From the NCBI GenBank assembly GCA_003241215.1, contig QFOL01000002.1, forward strand, positions 1 through 64,000: a stretch of DNA of 64,000 nt. The letters are read 5' to 3'. Each line of letters opens with the position of its first letter. Position 1 is the stretch's first letter. The position numbers were made by a program, and so were the translations under genes. The notes beneath the pieces were generated by a model. The model was not told the origin of the DNA. It did no database searches and was given only the letters and a program-made list of their open reading frames with translations. Source of the DNA: Agrobacterium fabrum (GTDB lineage: Bacteria; Pseudomonadota; Alphaproteobacteria; Rhizobiales; Rhizobiaceae). Positions 10,100 through 20,518 of this stretch are shown here, piece after piece.

Positions 10100-12505
10100 T
10101 TGTCCAAAGCCCCGGCAACGGAACGCAAGACGGAAACGAGCGCGCAGCCGCGCGGGCTTGAATATTCCCCCTTGCCTGGCGTTGCCGACGAGATGCTCGA
10201 CACCAACGGCAAGGTCAGACCGGTCTGGAAGACCCTGCTCGACGCCCTGTCGCGCATGTCGGAGCGGGAACTGCACGAGCGTTTCGCCCGCACCGACCGT
10301 TATCTGCGCGATGCCGGCGTGTTCTACCGTGACTACGGCAAGGGCAGCAGTGAAAGAAACTGGCCGATCTCCCATATTCCGGTGCTGATCGCTGACCGGG
10401 AATGGGCGGTTCTTTCCGAAGGACTGAAACAGCGCGCCAATCTTCTGGAAGCCATGGCCGCCGATTTTTACGGCGAAAACCGTCTGGTCAAGGAAGGTTT
10501 CGTGCCGCCGGCGCTGATTGCTTCCAATCCGGAATATCTCAGGCCCATGGTTGGCGTAAAACCGGCAAGCGGCCATTATCTGCATTTCTGTTCGTTTGAA
10601 ATCGGGCGCGGACCTGACGGCAACTGGTGGGTGCTGGCCGACCGGACACAGGCGCCATCCGGCGCGGGTTTCGCGCTTGAAAACCGGGTGGCCACCACCC
10701 GTGCGCTTTCCGATATCTATGCCGAAACCCATGTGCACCGTCTGGCCTCGTTTTTCGGTGCTTTCCGCGATACCCTGCAGGCGCAGAGAAAGCACCCCGA
10801 CGACCGGATCGCGGTGTTGACTCCCGGCCCCGCCAACGAGACCTATTTCGAACACGCCTATATCGCCCGTTATCTCGGCTTCATGCTGCTGGAGGGCGAG
10901 GACCTCACCGTCGTCAACGGCCGCGTCATGGTCAGGACAGTGGCCGGGCTGAAACCGATCGGCGTGCTGTGGCGACGCCTCGACGCCTCCTATTCCGATC
11001 CGCTGGAGCTCAACCAGCAGTCCCATATCGGCACGCCGGGCATGGTGCAGGCGCTGCGCAACGAAGCGCTCACCATCGTCAACGCGCTGGGCAGCGGTAT
11101 TCTCGAAACGCGGGCCCTGCTCGCCTTCATGCCGCGCATCTGCCGCCACCTTCTGGGCGAGGAGCTGAAACTTCCCTCGATTGCGACATGGTGGTGCGGC
11201 CAGGAATCCGAACGCCGTCACGTTGCCGGCAATATTGAAGGCATGGTCATCGGCCCCGCCTATTCGCGGCTTCCCTTCTTCGACGATAACGGCCAATCGG
11301 TGCTCGGCTCGTCGCTGCGTGAAACGGCGAAGGAATCGATCAGCGACTGGCTCGCCTCCGACGGCCACAGGTTGGTGGGACAGGAAGTGGTGACGCTTTC
11401 GACCACGCCGGCCTATGTCGACAACAAGCTCGTACCGCGCCCGATGAGCCTTCGCGTTTTTGCCGCGCGCACGCAGGATGGCTGGCAGATCATGCCGGGC
11501 GGCTTTGCGCGTATCGGAAGCGGCGATGACGTCTCCGCCATCGCCATGCAGTCCGGCGGCAGTGCGGCCGACGTCTGGATCGTCAGCGACAAGCCGGTGG
11601 AACGCACCACACTTCTGCCGGCGGAAGAAAGCTTCACCCGCAACATGCCGGGCAGCCTGCCGAGCCGCGCGGCCGACAATCTTTTCTGGCTCGGCCGCTA
11701 TATCGAACGTTCGGAAGGTGCACTGCGCATCCTGCGCGCCTGGCATGGGCGTTATGCCGAATCCGCCGATCCTCGCCAGCCGCTGCTCGCCCATGTGACA
11801 CGTTATCTCGAAGCGCTCGATGTGGAGATGAACGATGCCGTGCCGGAAAGCCTGTTGAACAACATCAACAGCGCGCTTTATTCCGCCAGCAACATTCGTG
11901 ATCGCTTTTCGCCCGACGGATGGCTGGCGCTGAACGATCTTGCCAAGACCGCCCGCCGCTTCCACGCAAAAGTGGCCCCCGGCGACGACGCTACCCATGC
12001 CATGACGATCCTGCTACGCAAGCTTGCGGGCTTTGCCGGTCTCGTGCATGAAAACATGTACCGTTTCACCGGCTGGCGTTTCCTGTCGATCGGTCGTTAT
12101 CTCGAACGCGGCCTGCATATGACGCGGCTTCTCGGCCATATGACCGGACCGGACGCGCCCGACGGATCCTATGACATGCTGCTCGAAATCGGCGACAGCG
12201 TCATGACGCATCGCCGCCGCTACAACGTCAATACGGCAGGACTGACCGTGACCGATCTTCTGGCGCTCGACCCGCTCAATCCCCGCTCGATCCTGTTCCA
12301 GCTGAACGAGATCCGCACCGAGGTGGAGCAGCTTCCGAACGCCTTCGTCAACGGCCAGATGTCGCCCTTCTACCGGGAGGCGATGCGCCTGCATTCGGGG
12401 CTTGCCGTCATGACCCCGGAAAACATGAATGGCGCGATCTATCGGCAGCTCGAAACCGACATGGAACATCTCTCCGATGTTCTGGCCCGGACCTATCTCG
12501 GATAA
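10100..12505 (+). CDS. Circularly permuted ATP-grasp protein fused to an alpha-E (DUF403) domain
   Basis: 801 residues. Residues 1 to about 480 form a circularly permuted type 2 ATP-grasp domain (for example VGVKPASGHYLHFCSFEIGR and LWRRLDASYSDPLEL). From about 515 (NLFWLGRYIERSE) to the end is an alpha-helical alpha-E domain with the repeated GRY(I/L)ER motif. Translation probably starts at a TTG one base after the previous stop (10096-10098), with ACGGAG about 8 bases upstream; the next ATG would remove 30 residues. The tight spacing implies coupled expression with both flanking transglutaminases. ATP-grasp enzymes of this group are predicted peptide or amide ligases; no substrate is known. 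Confidence 0.9.
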   Translation: MSKAPATERKTETSAQPRGLEYSPLPGVADEMLDTNGKVRPVWKTLLDALSRMSERELHERFARTDRYLRDAGVFYRDYGKGSSERNWPISHIPVLIADREWAVLSEGLKQRANLLEAMAADFYGENRLVKEGFVPPALIASNPEYLRPMVGVKPASGHYLHFCSFEIGRGPDGNWWVLADRTQAPSGAGFALENRVATTRALSDIYAETHVHRLASFFGAFRDTLQAQRKHPDDRIAVLTPGPANETYFEHAYIARYLGFMLLEGEDLTVVNGRVMVRTVAGLKPIGVLWRRLDASYSDPLELNQQSHIGTPGMVQALRNEALTIVNALGSGILETRALLAFMPRICRHLLGEELKLPSIATWWCGQESERRHVAGNIEGMVIGPAYSRLPFFDDNGQSVLGSSLRETAKESISDWLASDGHRLVGQEVVTLSTTPAYVDNKLVPRPMSLRVFAARTQDGWQIMPGGFARIGSGDDVSAIAMQSGGSAADVWIVSDKPVERTTLLPAEESFTRNMPGSLPSRAADNLFWLGRYIERSEGALRILRAWHGRYAESADPRQPLLAHVTRYLEALDVEMNDAVPESLLNNINSALYSASNIRDRFSPDGWLALNDLAKTARRFHAKVAPGDDATHAMTILLRKLAGFAGLVHENMYRFTGWRFLSIGRYLERGLHMTRLLGHMTGPDAPDGSYDMLLEIGDSVMTHRRRYNVNTAGLTVTDLLALDPLNPRSILFQLNEIRTEVEQLPNAFVNGQMSPFYREAMRLHSGLAVMTPENMNGAIYRQLETDMEHLSDVLARTYLG

Positions 12506-12509
12506 TCCT

Positions 12510-13388
12510 ATGCTTTACGATCTTTCCCTGCATATGGGTTACACCTACGACACGCTGGCCCACGGCGCGCGCCACATCATCCGCGTCCTGCCGCTCTCCA
12601 TCCCAGGCCGGCAGCGGCTTGTCGCCGGCTCCATCGATGTTTCGCCGGTGCCGGAAGAACGTGCCACCTTCGAGGACTTCTTTCACCAGTCGGCCACCTC
12701 CGTGCATCTGCGCGCCCCGCACGAGAAGCTCGACATCCGCATGCAGGCGCGGGTGATGGTGGAAGCGCCGGCGCTGACGGCGGATTTTTCGCCCGAGCTT
12801 TCCCGCCTGCCGCTGGAGCTTGCCGATGTCTGGTCGCTCGACTTCCAGTCGCCGCACCATTTCATCGGCACGAGCCCCAGAATAGGCGTAGACGCGGCAA
12901 TTTCGACCTATGCCCGGGGCCTGCTGAAACCCGGAATGACCATTCGCGAAATCGCGCTCTCGATGTGCAAACGCATCCACACGGATTTCACCTATGACGG
13001 CGAGGCGACGACCGTGGATACGACGCCTTCGGAAGCCTTCAAGCTGAAGCGCGGCGTGTGCCAGGATTTTTCACATATCATGATCATGGCGCTGCGCAGC
13101 CTTGGCATTCCCGCCGGTTATGTCAGCGGTTTCCTGCGCACCATTCCGCCGCCGGGCAAGGAGCGGCTGGAGGGCGCCGACGCCATGCATGCCTGGGTCC
13201 GCATATGGTGCGGCGAGGCGACCGGTTATCTGGAACTTGACCCCACCAACGATATTGTCGCCGGAAGCGACCATATCGTCGTGGGTTATGGCCGGGACTA
13301 TTCCGATGTCGCACCCGTTATCGGTGTCTTGAAGAGCTATGGCAACCAGCAGATAAAACAGGCCGTCGACGTCATTCCCGTCCAGTAA
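12510..13388 (+). CDS. Transglutaminase family protein
   Basis: 292 residues with a bacterial transglutaminase N-terminal region followed by the core: Cys in KRGVCQDFSH, His in DAMHAWVRIW and Asp in LELDPTND. The start at 12510 lies four bases after the ATP-grasp gene; an in-frame upstream ATG falls inside that gene and is unlikely. There is no signal peptide, so the protein is probably cytoplasmic. With the two preceding genes it forms a complete tgase-DUF2126 / ATP-grasp-alpha-E / tgase set. The transglutaminase fold may act as a peptidase, amidase or acyl-transferase on the ligase product; this is inference. Confidence 0.9.
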   Translation: MLYDLSLHMGYTYDTLAHGARHIIRVLPLSIPGRQRLVAGSIDVSPVPEERATFEDFFHQSATSVHLRAPHEKLDIRMQARVMVEAPALTADFSPELSRLPLELADVWSLDFQSPHHFIGTSPRIGVDAAISTYARGLLKPGMTIREIALSMCKRIHTDFTYDGEATTVDTTPSEAFKLKRGVCQDFSHIMIMALRSLGIPAGYVSGFLRTIPPPGKERLEGADAMHAWVRIWCGEATGYLELDPTNDIVAGSDHIVVGYGRDYSDVAPVIGVLKSYGNQQIKQAVDVIPVQ

Positions 13389-13556
13389 TGACACGGTGTG
13401 TATTATTGCGGTCACCGCGCGATACAATTCTTTAAAATACTTGAAAAACTGCCCCAATTTGAACGTTACCTAAAATTCAATCGGTCATGTTAGCGGATTC
13501 TACATCGTTTGCAGGTTTCCTGCGTTCAATCGAACAGTGTTATCGGCGAGCCCATC

Positions 13557-14795
13557 ATGATCACCTCCGTACTCCAGAAACTGAAGCGTCGTTTTTTTGC
13601 CGATACGAGCGGTAATTTCGGCATGATGACGGCAATCCTGCTGCCGGTGCTGCTGGGCGCCGCCGGAGCCGGCATGGAACTTGCGAACATAATGCAGGTG
13701 AAAGCGGATCTGCAGAATACGGCAGATTCTGCCGCGCTTGCGGCGGCCACCGAGGCCCGTTTGAAAGAGGGCGCCATGACTGACGAACAGATCAGGCAAA
13801 TCGCCAAGGCTTTCATCGCCGCGCAGCTGGTAAACAACCTGACCGAGGACGAAAAGAAGGCAGTGGAGGAGAATTCTCCAACCAATATCACCACGACGGA
13901 AAATGCCCGCGGCAAGACCTATACCGTCGAGACCACGATCAACTATCGCATGAAACTCAATCCGTTCATAGGATTCCTCGGGGCGAAGACGCTCGACCTC
14001 GCCGCGACCGGCACCGCAAAAAGCACGGTCAACAAGGGCGCGCCGATCTCCATGTACCTGGTGCTCGACCGATCCGGTTCGATGTCCTTCAAGACGGATA
14101 CGATCAATACGGCGAAAAAATCCTGCCCGAACTACACGTCCAGCAATTGGGGCAGGACCGAAGCCCAGGTTACGTCAAGCCCGTGCTACGTCAACAAGGC
14201 GACGTCGCTGAAAACTGCCGTCGGATTTCTGGTCGCGACCTTGAACAAGGCTGATCCGACCTACACCGCCAATGGCGGCTCCCAGCTCGTTCGGACCGGC
14301 GCCTCGGTCTATACGCACGAGACCTATCCGGCTCAGGCGATCACCTGGGGTACAAACAGCATTGTCACCTATGTCGACAAGCAGATCCCGGAGTTTCCGA
14401 CCGGCGGCACGGATGCACGGAGCAGCCTCAACGCCGCGTATAACGCGCTCAAGAAGGCGAATACCGACGAAGCAAAAGCACACAAGTCGCAGGACAACGT
14501 TTCCTTCGAACGTTATATCGTCCTCATGACCGATGGCGAGATGACGGGGAACAGCGCCGCGTGGAATTCCAGCATCGACCAGTCGGTGCGCACCACCTGC
14601 GAGACGGCCAAAAAAGACGGGATAAAGATTTTCAGCGTCGCTTTCATGGCGCCGGACAACGGCAAGTCGCTGCTGCAATATTGCGCCTCCAGCCTCGACA
14701 ATTATTACGCGCCGGAAAACATGGAGCAGATCGTTACCGCCTTCGGCGAAATCGCCCGCAAGGCCGCCGGCAGCATAGCCACACTCACCAACTGA
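13557..14795 (+). CDS. TadG-like Flp pilus-associated protein with von Willebrand A domain
   Basis: 412 residues. The N-terminus RRFFADTSGNFGMMTAILLP plus a hydrophobic helix is the TadE/TadG-type anchor, followed by the usual Asp/Ala-rich NTADSAALAAATEA stretch. From about residue 165 a von Willebrand factor A domain starts with a MIDAS motif in VLDRSGSMS, and a later VLMTDGE strand supports it. It is expected in the periplasm or at the surface, anchored in the inner membrane. No other tad/cpa genes lie nearby, so it is an orphan. The ATG at 13557 fits the family N-terminus better than an upstream in-frame start at 13509. Confidence 0.85.
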   Translation: MITSVLQKLKRRFFADTSGNFGMMTAILLPVLLGAAGAGMELANIMQVKADLQNTADSAALAAATEARLKEGAMTDEQIRQIAKAFIAAQLVNNLTEDEKKAVEENSPTNITTTENARGKTYTVETTINYRMKLNPFIGFLGAKTLDLAATGTAKSTVNKGAPISMYLVLDRSGSMSFKTDTINTAKKSCPNYTSSNWGRTEAQVTSSPCYVNKATSLKTAVGFLVATLNKADPTYTANGGSQLVRTGASVYTHETYPAQAITWGTNSIVTYVDKQIPEFPTGGTDARSSLNAAYNALKKANTDEAKAHKSQDNVSFERYIVLMTDGEMTGNSAAWNSSIDQSVRTTCETAKKDGIKIFSVAFMAPDNGKSLLQYCASSLDNYYAPENMEQIVTAFGEIARKAAGSIATLTN

Positions 14796-14938
14796 CAGGC
14801 GCGCAAGGAATACACCCCGGGGCGGCATTGCTTCGGGGGCTGATGTTGCCGGGCTGCATGGCTGGCAGGACACGCATGGCAGGTGACAGCGGGAGCCGCC
14901 CGTGGCATAGGAGGGCGCTCCCATTCACAGGCCCTGTC

Positions 14939-16561
<1,623 letters not shown>

Positions 16562-16620
16562 GGTTTCTGCCGGACGCATCCCCTTTGACGGCGGCTTTCG
16601 TTTCGAGACTGGAGAGACAG

Positions 16621-17631
16621 ATGCGGATCGTGGTCTACAGCGCCAAACCCTATGACCGGCAATTCCTTGACGGGGCTGCCCGGCCGGGCATGCGGATGCA
16701 CTATTGCGAAGCGCGCCTGTCTCCTGAAACCGTGGCTCTTGCGCAGGGAGCGGATGCGATCTGCGCCTTCGTCAATGACGACCTCTCGCGGCCCGTGCTC
16801 GAAAAACTGGCGGAAATCGGAATACGGCTGATTGCCCTGCGCTGCGCCGGCTTCAACCAGGTCGATCTGCCAGCGGCAGAAAGGCTCGGCCTCACCATTG
16901 CCCGCGTGCCGGCCTATTCGCCCTATGCGGTTGCCGAACACACGATGGCGCTCATCCTGTCGCTCAACCGCAAGATCCACCGCGCCTATAACCGCGTCCG
17001 CGAAGGCAACTTCGCCCTTGATGGCCTGCTGGGCTTCGATCTCCACGGCAAGACCATCGGCATTGTCGGCACGGGCAAGATCGGTGCGATTTTCGCGCGT
17101 ATCGCATCCGGCTTCGGCTGCCGTCTCATCGGCCACGATCTTCGTCCAAATCCCGATTGCGAGGCGTTGGGCATGACTTATGTCACGCGCGAGGAACTGT
17201 TCCGGACATCGGACATTCTCGCCCTGATGTGCCCCCTCACGCCTGAGACCCGGCACCTGATCAGAAGGGAGACGCTGCCCCTTCTCAGAAAGGGCGTGAT
17301 GCTCGTCAACACCAGCCGTGGCGCCATCATCGACACCCGGGCCGCGATTGCGGGTCTGAAGGACGGCACGATCGGTTCTCTCGGCATCGATGTCTACGAG
17401 GAGGAAGCCGATCTCTTTTTTGAAGACCTTTCCAATGACGTGTTGCGCGACGATGTTTTCGCGCGACTGCTAACCTTTCCGAATGTTCTGGTGACCGGCC
17501 ATCAGGGCTTTTTCACACAGGAAGCCCTCAGGAACATTGCAGATACCACGATCGGTAATATCGAGAGTTTCCTCGATACCGGCAAAGCCCTTTACGCCGT
17601 TTCCACGGAGCAGCTTGCAGGCACCGCTTAG
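16621..17631 (+). CDS. ldhA: D-lactate dehydrogenase (NAD-dependent, LdhA type)
   Basis: 336 residues, the usual length for fermentative D-lactate dehydrogenase of the 2-hydroxyacid dehydrogenase family. It has the NAD-binding GIVGTGKIG motif, the catalytic arginine in [10 protein letters not shown], a glutamate in IDVYEEEAD and the catalytic histidine in VTGHQGFFT. The insert [12 protein letters not shown] is characteristic of LdhA. It would reduce pyruvate to D-lactate in the cytoplasm. The ATG at 16621 gives the family-standard [12 protein letters not shown] start and follows GGAGAG. The L-lactate oxidising gene lies directly downstream on the same strand. Confidence 0.9.
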   Translation: MRIVVYSAKPYDRQFLDGAARPGMRMHYCEARLSPETVALAQGADAICAFVNDDLSRPVLEKLAEIGIRLIALRCAGFNQVDLPAAERLGLTIARVPAYSPYAVAEHTMALILSLNRKIHRAYNRVREGNFALDGLLGFDLHGKTIGIVGTGKIGAIFARIASGFGCRLIGHDLRPNPDCEALGMTYVTREELFRTSDILALMCPLTPETRHLIRRETLPLLRKGVMLVNTSRGAIIDTRAAIAGLKDGTIGSLGIDVYEEEADLFFEDLSNDVLRDDVFARLLTFPNVLVTGHQGFFTQEALRNIADTTIGNIESFLDTGKALYAVSTEQLAGTA

Positions 17632-17738
17632 CGACTGAGAGCGATAAAAACGCCGTTCATGGAATTGCCCGGCCCCAATCCCCGGTATAGGTTTCGATCC
17701 ATCTTTTGAATTCTCAAACCGGACCGGCCGAGCGACAG

Positions 17739-18884
17739 ATGCAACTCAAGGACTGCTATAATTTCCATGATTTCCGCCGCATGGCCAAACAGCGTCTTCC
17801 CGGACCGATCTTCAACTACATAGACGGCGCTGCCGATGACGAGGTGACCTACCGGCGAAACACGGCCGCCTTCGAAAATTGCGATCTCGTTCCCGATGTG
17901 CTGCGGGGCGTGGCCGATGTGGATATGTCGGTCACCGTCATGGGGCAGAAGCTGTCCATGCCGGTCTATTGTTCACCGACAGCGCTGCAGCGCCTCTTCC
18001 ACCACCAGGGTGAGCGGGCGGTCGCGGCCGCGGCGGGAAAATTCGGCACGATGTTCGGCGTCTCCTCGCTCGGCACCACGAGCCTTGAGGAAGCGCGCCG
18101 GATCAGCGGCGGCCCGCAGGTCTACCAGTTCTATTTCCATAAGGACCGTGGCCTCAATCGCGACATGATGGCGCGCGCCAAGAGCGCCGGCGTCGAGACG
18201 ATGATGCTGACGGTGGACAGTATCACCGGCGGCAACCGCGAGCGCGACAAGCGCACCGGTTTTGCCATTCCCTTCAGGCTCAATCTTTCCGGCATCGCGC
18301 AATTCGCCATGAAACCCGCCTGGGGTATCAATTACCTCACCCATGAGCGCTTCAGCCTGCCGCAGCTCGACGACCACATCAAAATGGACGGCGGCGCGCT
18401 CTCCATCAGCCGCTATTTTACCGACATGCTCGACCCTTCGATGAACTGGGACGATGTGGCGCAGATGGTGCGCGAATGGGGCGGTCCGTTCTGCCTTAAA
18501 GGCATCATGTCGGTGGACGACGCCAGACGCGCCGTCGAGATCGGTTGCAGCGGCATCGTGCTTTCCAATCACGGCGGCCGCCAGCTCGATGGTTCCCGCA
18601 GCGCCTTCGATCAACTGGCCGAAATCGTCGATGCCGTCGGCGACCGGATCGACGTGATGATGGATGGCGGCGTGCAGCGCGGCACCCATGTTCTGAAAGC
18701 CCTGTCTCTGGGCGCCAAGGCCGTGGGGCTCGGCCGTTATTATCTTTTCCCCTTGGCTGCTGCCGGGCAACCGGGCGTCGAACGGGCGCTCGAGCTGATG
18801 CGTATCGAAATCGAGCGCGGCATGAAGCTGATGGGCTGCACCTCCGTCGATCAGCTCACACGCCGGAACCTTCGGTTCCGTTGA
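17739..18884 (+). CDS. lldD: L-lactate dehydrogenase (FMN-dependent, LldD type)
   Basis: 381 residues of the alpha-hydroxyacid oxidase family, an FMN TIM barrel. The catalytic histidine and arginine are in LSNHGGRQLDGS, and the FMN phosphate-binding C-terminal part includes DVMMDGGVQRGTHV and KAVGLGRYYLFPL. It oxidises L-lactate to pyruvate and passes electrons to the respiratory chain, usually at the inner membrane. The ATG at 17739 (MQLKDCYNFHDFRRMAK) is chosen; a TTG at 17706 would add 11 residues without family support. Paired with D-LDH upstream it could interconvert lactate isomers through pyruvate. Other 2-hydroxy acids remain possible substrates. Confidence 0.85.
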   Translation: MQLKDCYNFHDFRRMAKQRLPGPIFNYIDGAADDEVTYRRNTAAFENCDLVPDVLRGVADVDMSVTVMGQKLSMPVYCSPTALQRLFHHQGERAVAAAAGKFGTMFGVSSLGTTSLEEARRISGGPQVYQFYFHKDRGLNRDMMARAKSAGVETMMLTVDSITGGNRERDKRTGFAIPFRLNLSGIAQFAMKPAWGINYLTHERFSLPQLDDHIKMDGGALSISRYFTDMLDPSMNWDDVAQMVREWGGPFCLKGIMSVDDARRAVEIGCSGIVLSNHGGRQLDGSRSAFDQLAEIVDAVGDRIDVMMDGGVQRGTHVLKALSLGAKAVGLGRYYLFPLAAAGQPGVERALELMRIEIERGMKLMGCTSVDQLTRRNLRFR

Positions 18885-18923
18885 ACAGGCGGGATGTTAG
18901 AGAAGAACTGGGGCGGAGCGCGG

Positions 18924-19268
18924 TCACAACCGACTACTGAAACCGCATGCCGTTTCAGTCGCGTTTCGCCGCTGTTCCTGAAGCGCCATGCCGATGTTCC
19001 AGACGAGCGCCAGGCAAACAAGTCCGCAAAAACAGGCTGAAATCAGCGAGCGATGGCGCTTGGCTCCGGAGAGAAACATCCAGCCGATAATTGCATAGGC
19101 CGCAAGCGCCGGCACCGCGGCAATCAGAACGGATATGGGGCCATCGCAATCGACGGCCTCGATGCCGATGGCGCGATATTCGTTCGGGGTTGCCACCAGG
19201 CCGAGGACGGCCACGGGAAACATGGCCGCTAAAACCGCGTAACGGAAAAATCGGGGCGTGTCGGGCAT
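18924..19268 (-). CDS. Small multi-pass membrane protein, unknown function
   Basis: 114 residues with three clear hydrophobic segments, at about 8-26 (RYAVLAAMFPVAVLGLV), 44-68 (GPISVLIAAVPALAAYAIIG) and 76-96 (LISACFCGLVCLALVWNIG). Polar connectors contain a few cysteines (DCDGP, ACFCGLVC). It is convergent with the lactate dehydrogenase gene, 39 bases from its end, and divergent from the MarR-GNAT gene. No family is recognised. Its consistent membrane profile supports a real gene. Confidence 0.6.
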   Translation of the reverse strand: MPDTPRFFRYAVLAAMFPVAVLGLVATPNEYRAIGIEAVDCDGPISVLIAAVPALAAYAIIGWMFLSGAKRHRSLISACFCGLVCLALVWNIGMALQEQRRNATETACGFSSRL

Positions 19269-19468
19269 GCCTGCTCCATAGCCGGATAATCAAATGCCGC
19301 AGATGGCGCAGGTAAAGTCGCGCCGCGCGATCTCAGCGAATATCCATCTTGGCGATAATATCGGTTTAGCGGCCATTGTCGGCGACCGGAAGAGCAGATT
19401 GCCCGTTTTTGCTGAGAAAGCCAGCCTTTTACACCGGGAGCAATCTTGGCAAGTCAGGCGGAATATGG

Positions 19469-19493
19469 TTATGGTTGCATTATGCAACCATAA
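19469..19493. promoter_or_regulatory. Perfect 25-base palindrome, probable MarR operator
   Basis: Two 12-base arms, TTATGGTTGCAT and ATGCAACCATAA, are exact inverted repeats around one central T. The site sits 10 bases before the proposed GTG start of the MarR-GNAT gene, where a bound repressor would block transcription or initiation. MarR proteins bind palindromes of about this size, so autoregulation is the simplest reading. The divergent membrane-protein gene at 19268 could share the control. Confidence 0.7.
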
Positions 19494-19503
19494 TGGATTG
19501 AAC

Positions 19504-20445
19504 GTGCCCCAACAACCCTTCCCCATAAACGACATCCGTTCCACCTCCCGCCGACTCGTCCGCGAACTCGGCTTCATGGGGGGAGATTTTGCCGGTACCG
19601 ATCTGCCGCCCTCCGCCGTGCATGCCCTGATCGAGATCGAGGCATGCCCCGACATCACGGCGCGGGATCTGGGAAAACTTCTGCGGCTTGAAAAATCGAG
19701 TGTCAGCCGCATGCTGCGCAAGCTCGTCCTCTCGGGCGATGTTCGCGAAGAAACGGATGAAGGGGACAGCCGCATCAAGCGGCTGCGTCTTACGGGTCAG
19801 GGACAAGAACAGGTGGCCGCCATTCATGGCTTCGCGAACCGGCAGGTCTCCGACGCCCTGACGCAGCTTACGTCGGCGGATGCCCACACGATCCTCCAGG
19901 GGCTTCGTCTTTACGCCGATGCGCTGGGAGACAGGACCGATGCCGTTGCTCCCTCCATAGAGATCCTGGAGGGATACAGGCCGGGCATCATTGCCCGGAT
20001 CACGCAGATGCATGCGCTCTACTACGCCCGGACATCTGGCTTCGGCCAACGCTTCGAATCCGTTGTCGCCGAAGGCCTCGCCGCTTTTTGCAATCGGCTC
20101 GAAAGCCCGAAGAATGCGATCTGGGTCGCAATGCGCGGACAGGAGATCATCGGCTCCGTCGCTATCGATGGCGAAGATCTCGGAGCGGACATTGCGCATC
20201 TGCGCTGGTTCATCGTTGATGACGGCGTGCGCGGCGGCGGTGTCGGGCGCACGCTGCTGCAGACCGCGCTGGCCTTCGTCGATGAAAAAGACTTTGCCGA
20301 AACCCATCTCTGGACATTCAACGGCCTCCTAGCCGCACGGCACCTCTATGAAGCCCATGGTTTCAGATGCATCGAGGAACATCCGGGCAGCCAGTGGGGA
20401 AGCGAGGTGCTGGAACAGCGCTTTGTCCGGTCACGGCCCGAATGA
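19504..20445 (+). CDS. MarR-family regulator fused to a GNAT acetyltransferase
   Basis: About 313 residues. The N-terminal half is a MarR winged helix-turn-helix domain: DITARDLGKLLRLEKSSVS as recognition region and DEGDSRIKRLRLT as the wing. The C-terminal half is a GNAT N-acetyltransferase with acetyl-CoA loop VRGGGVGRTLL and the strand-6 region EAHGFR. Such MarR-GNAT fusions are common in rhizobia. The frame is open further upstream; GTG at 19504 or TTG at 19498 are the likely starts, because an ATG at 19471 lies inside the 25-base palindrome. The acetylation target is not known. Confidence 0.85.
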   Translation: MPQQPFPINDIRSTSRRLVRELGFMGGDFAGTDLPPSAVHALIEIEACPDITARDLGKLLRLEKSSVSRMLRKLVLSGDVREETDEGDSRIKRLRLTGQGQEQVAAIHGFANRQVSDALTQLTSADAHTILQGLRLYADALGDRTDAVAPSIEILEGYRPGIIARITQMHALYYARTSGFGQRFESVVAEGLAAFCNRLESPKNAIWVAMRGQEIIGSVAIDGEDLGADIAHLRWFIVDDGVRGGGVGRTLLQTALAFVDEKDFAETHLWTFNGLLAARHLYEAHGFRCIEEHPGSQWGSEVLEQRFVRSRPE

Positions 20446-20464
20446 TCTTTCAACCGCGCACAAG

Positions 20465-20493
20465 CGGCCGCAATCGGAATCTTCCTGCGGCCG
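20465..20493. terminator. Possible bidirectional terminator hairpin
   Basis: Arms CGGCCGCA (20465-20472) and TGCGGCCG (20486-20493) pair perfectly around a 13-base loop, between the convergent ends of the MarR-GNAT gene and the idonate-type dehydrogenase. Only a short T run follows, so termination is plausible but not certain. Confidence 0.5.
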
Positions 20494-20518
20494 TTTCGAA
20501 ATCAGGTACCCACACCCG

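Noticed and set aside
9956-11998. 680-codon antisense frame over the ATP-grasp gene
   Set aside because: Same shadow pattern; overlaps a convincing ATP-grasp/alpha-E protein entirely.
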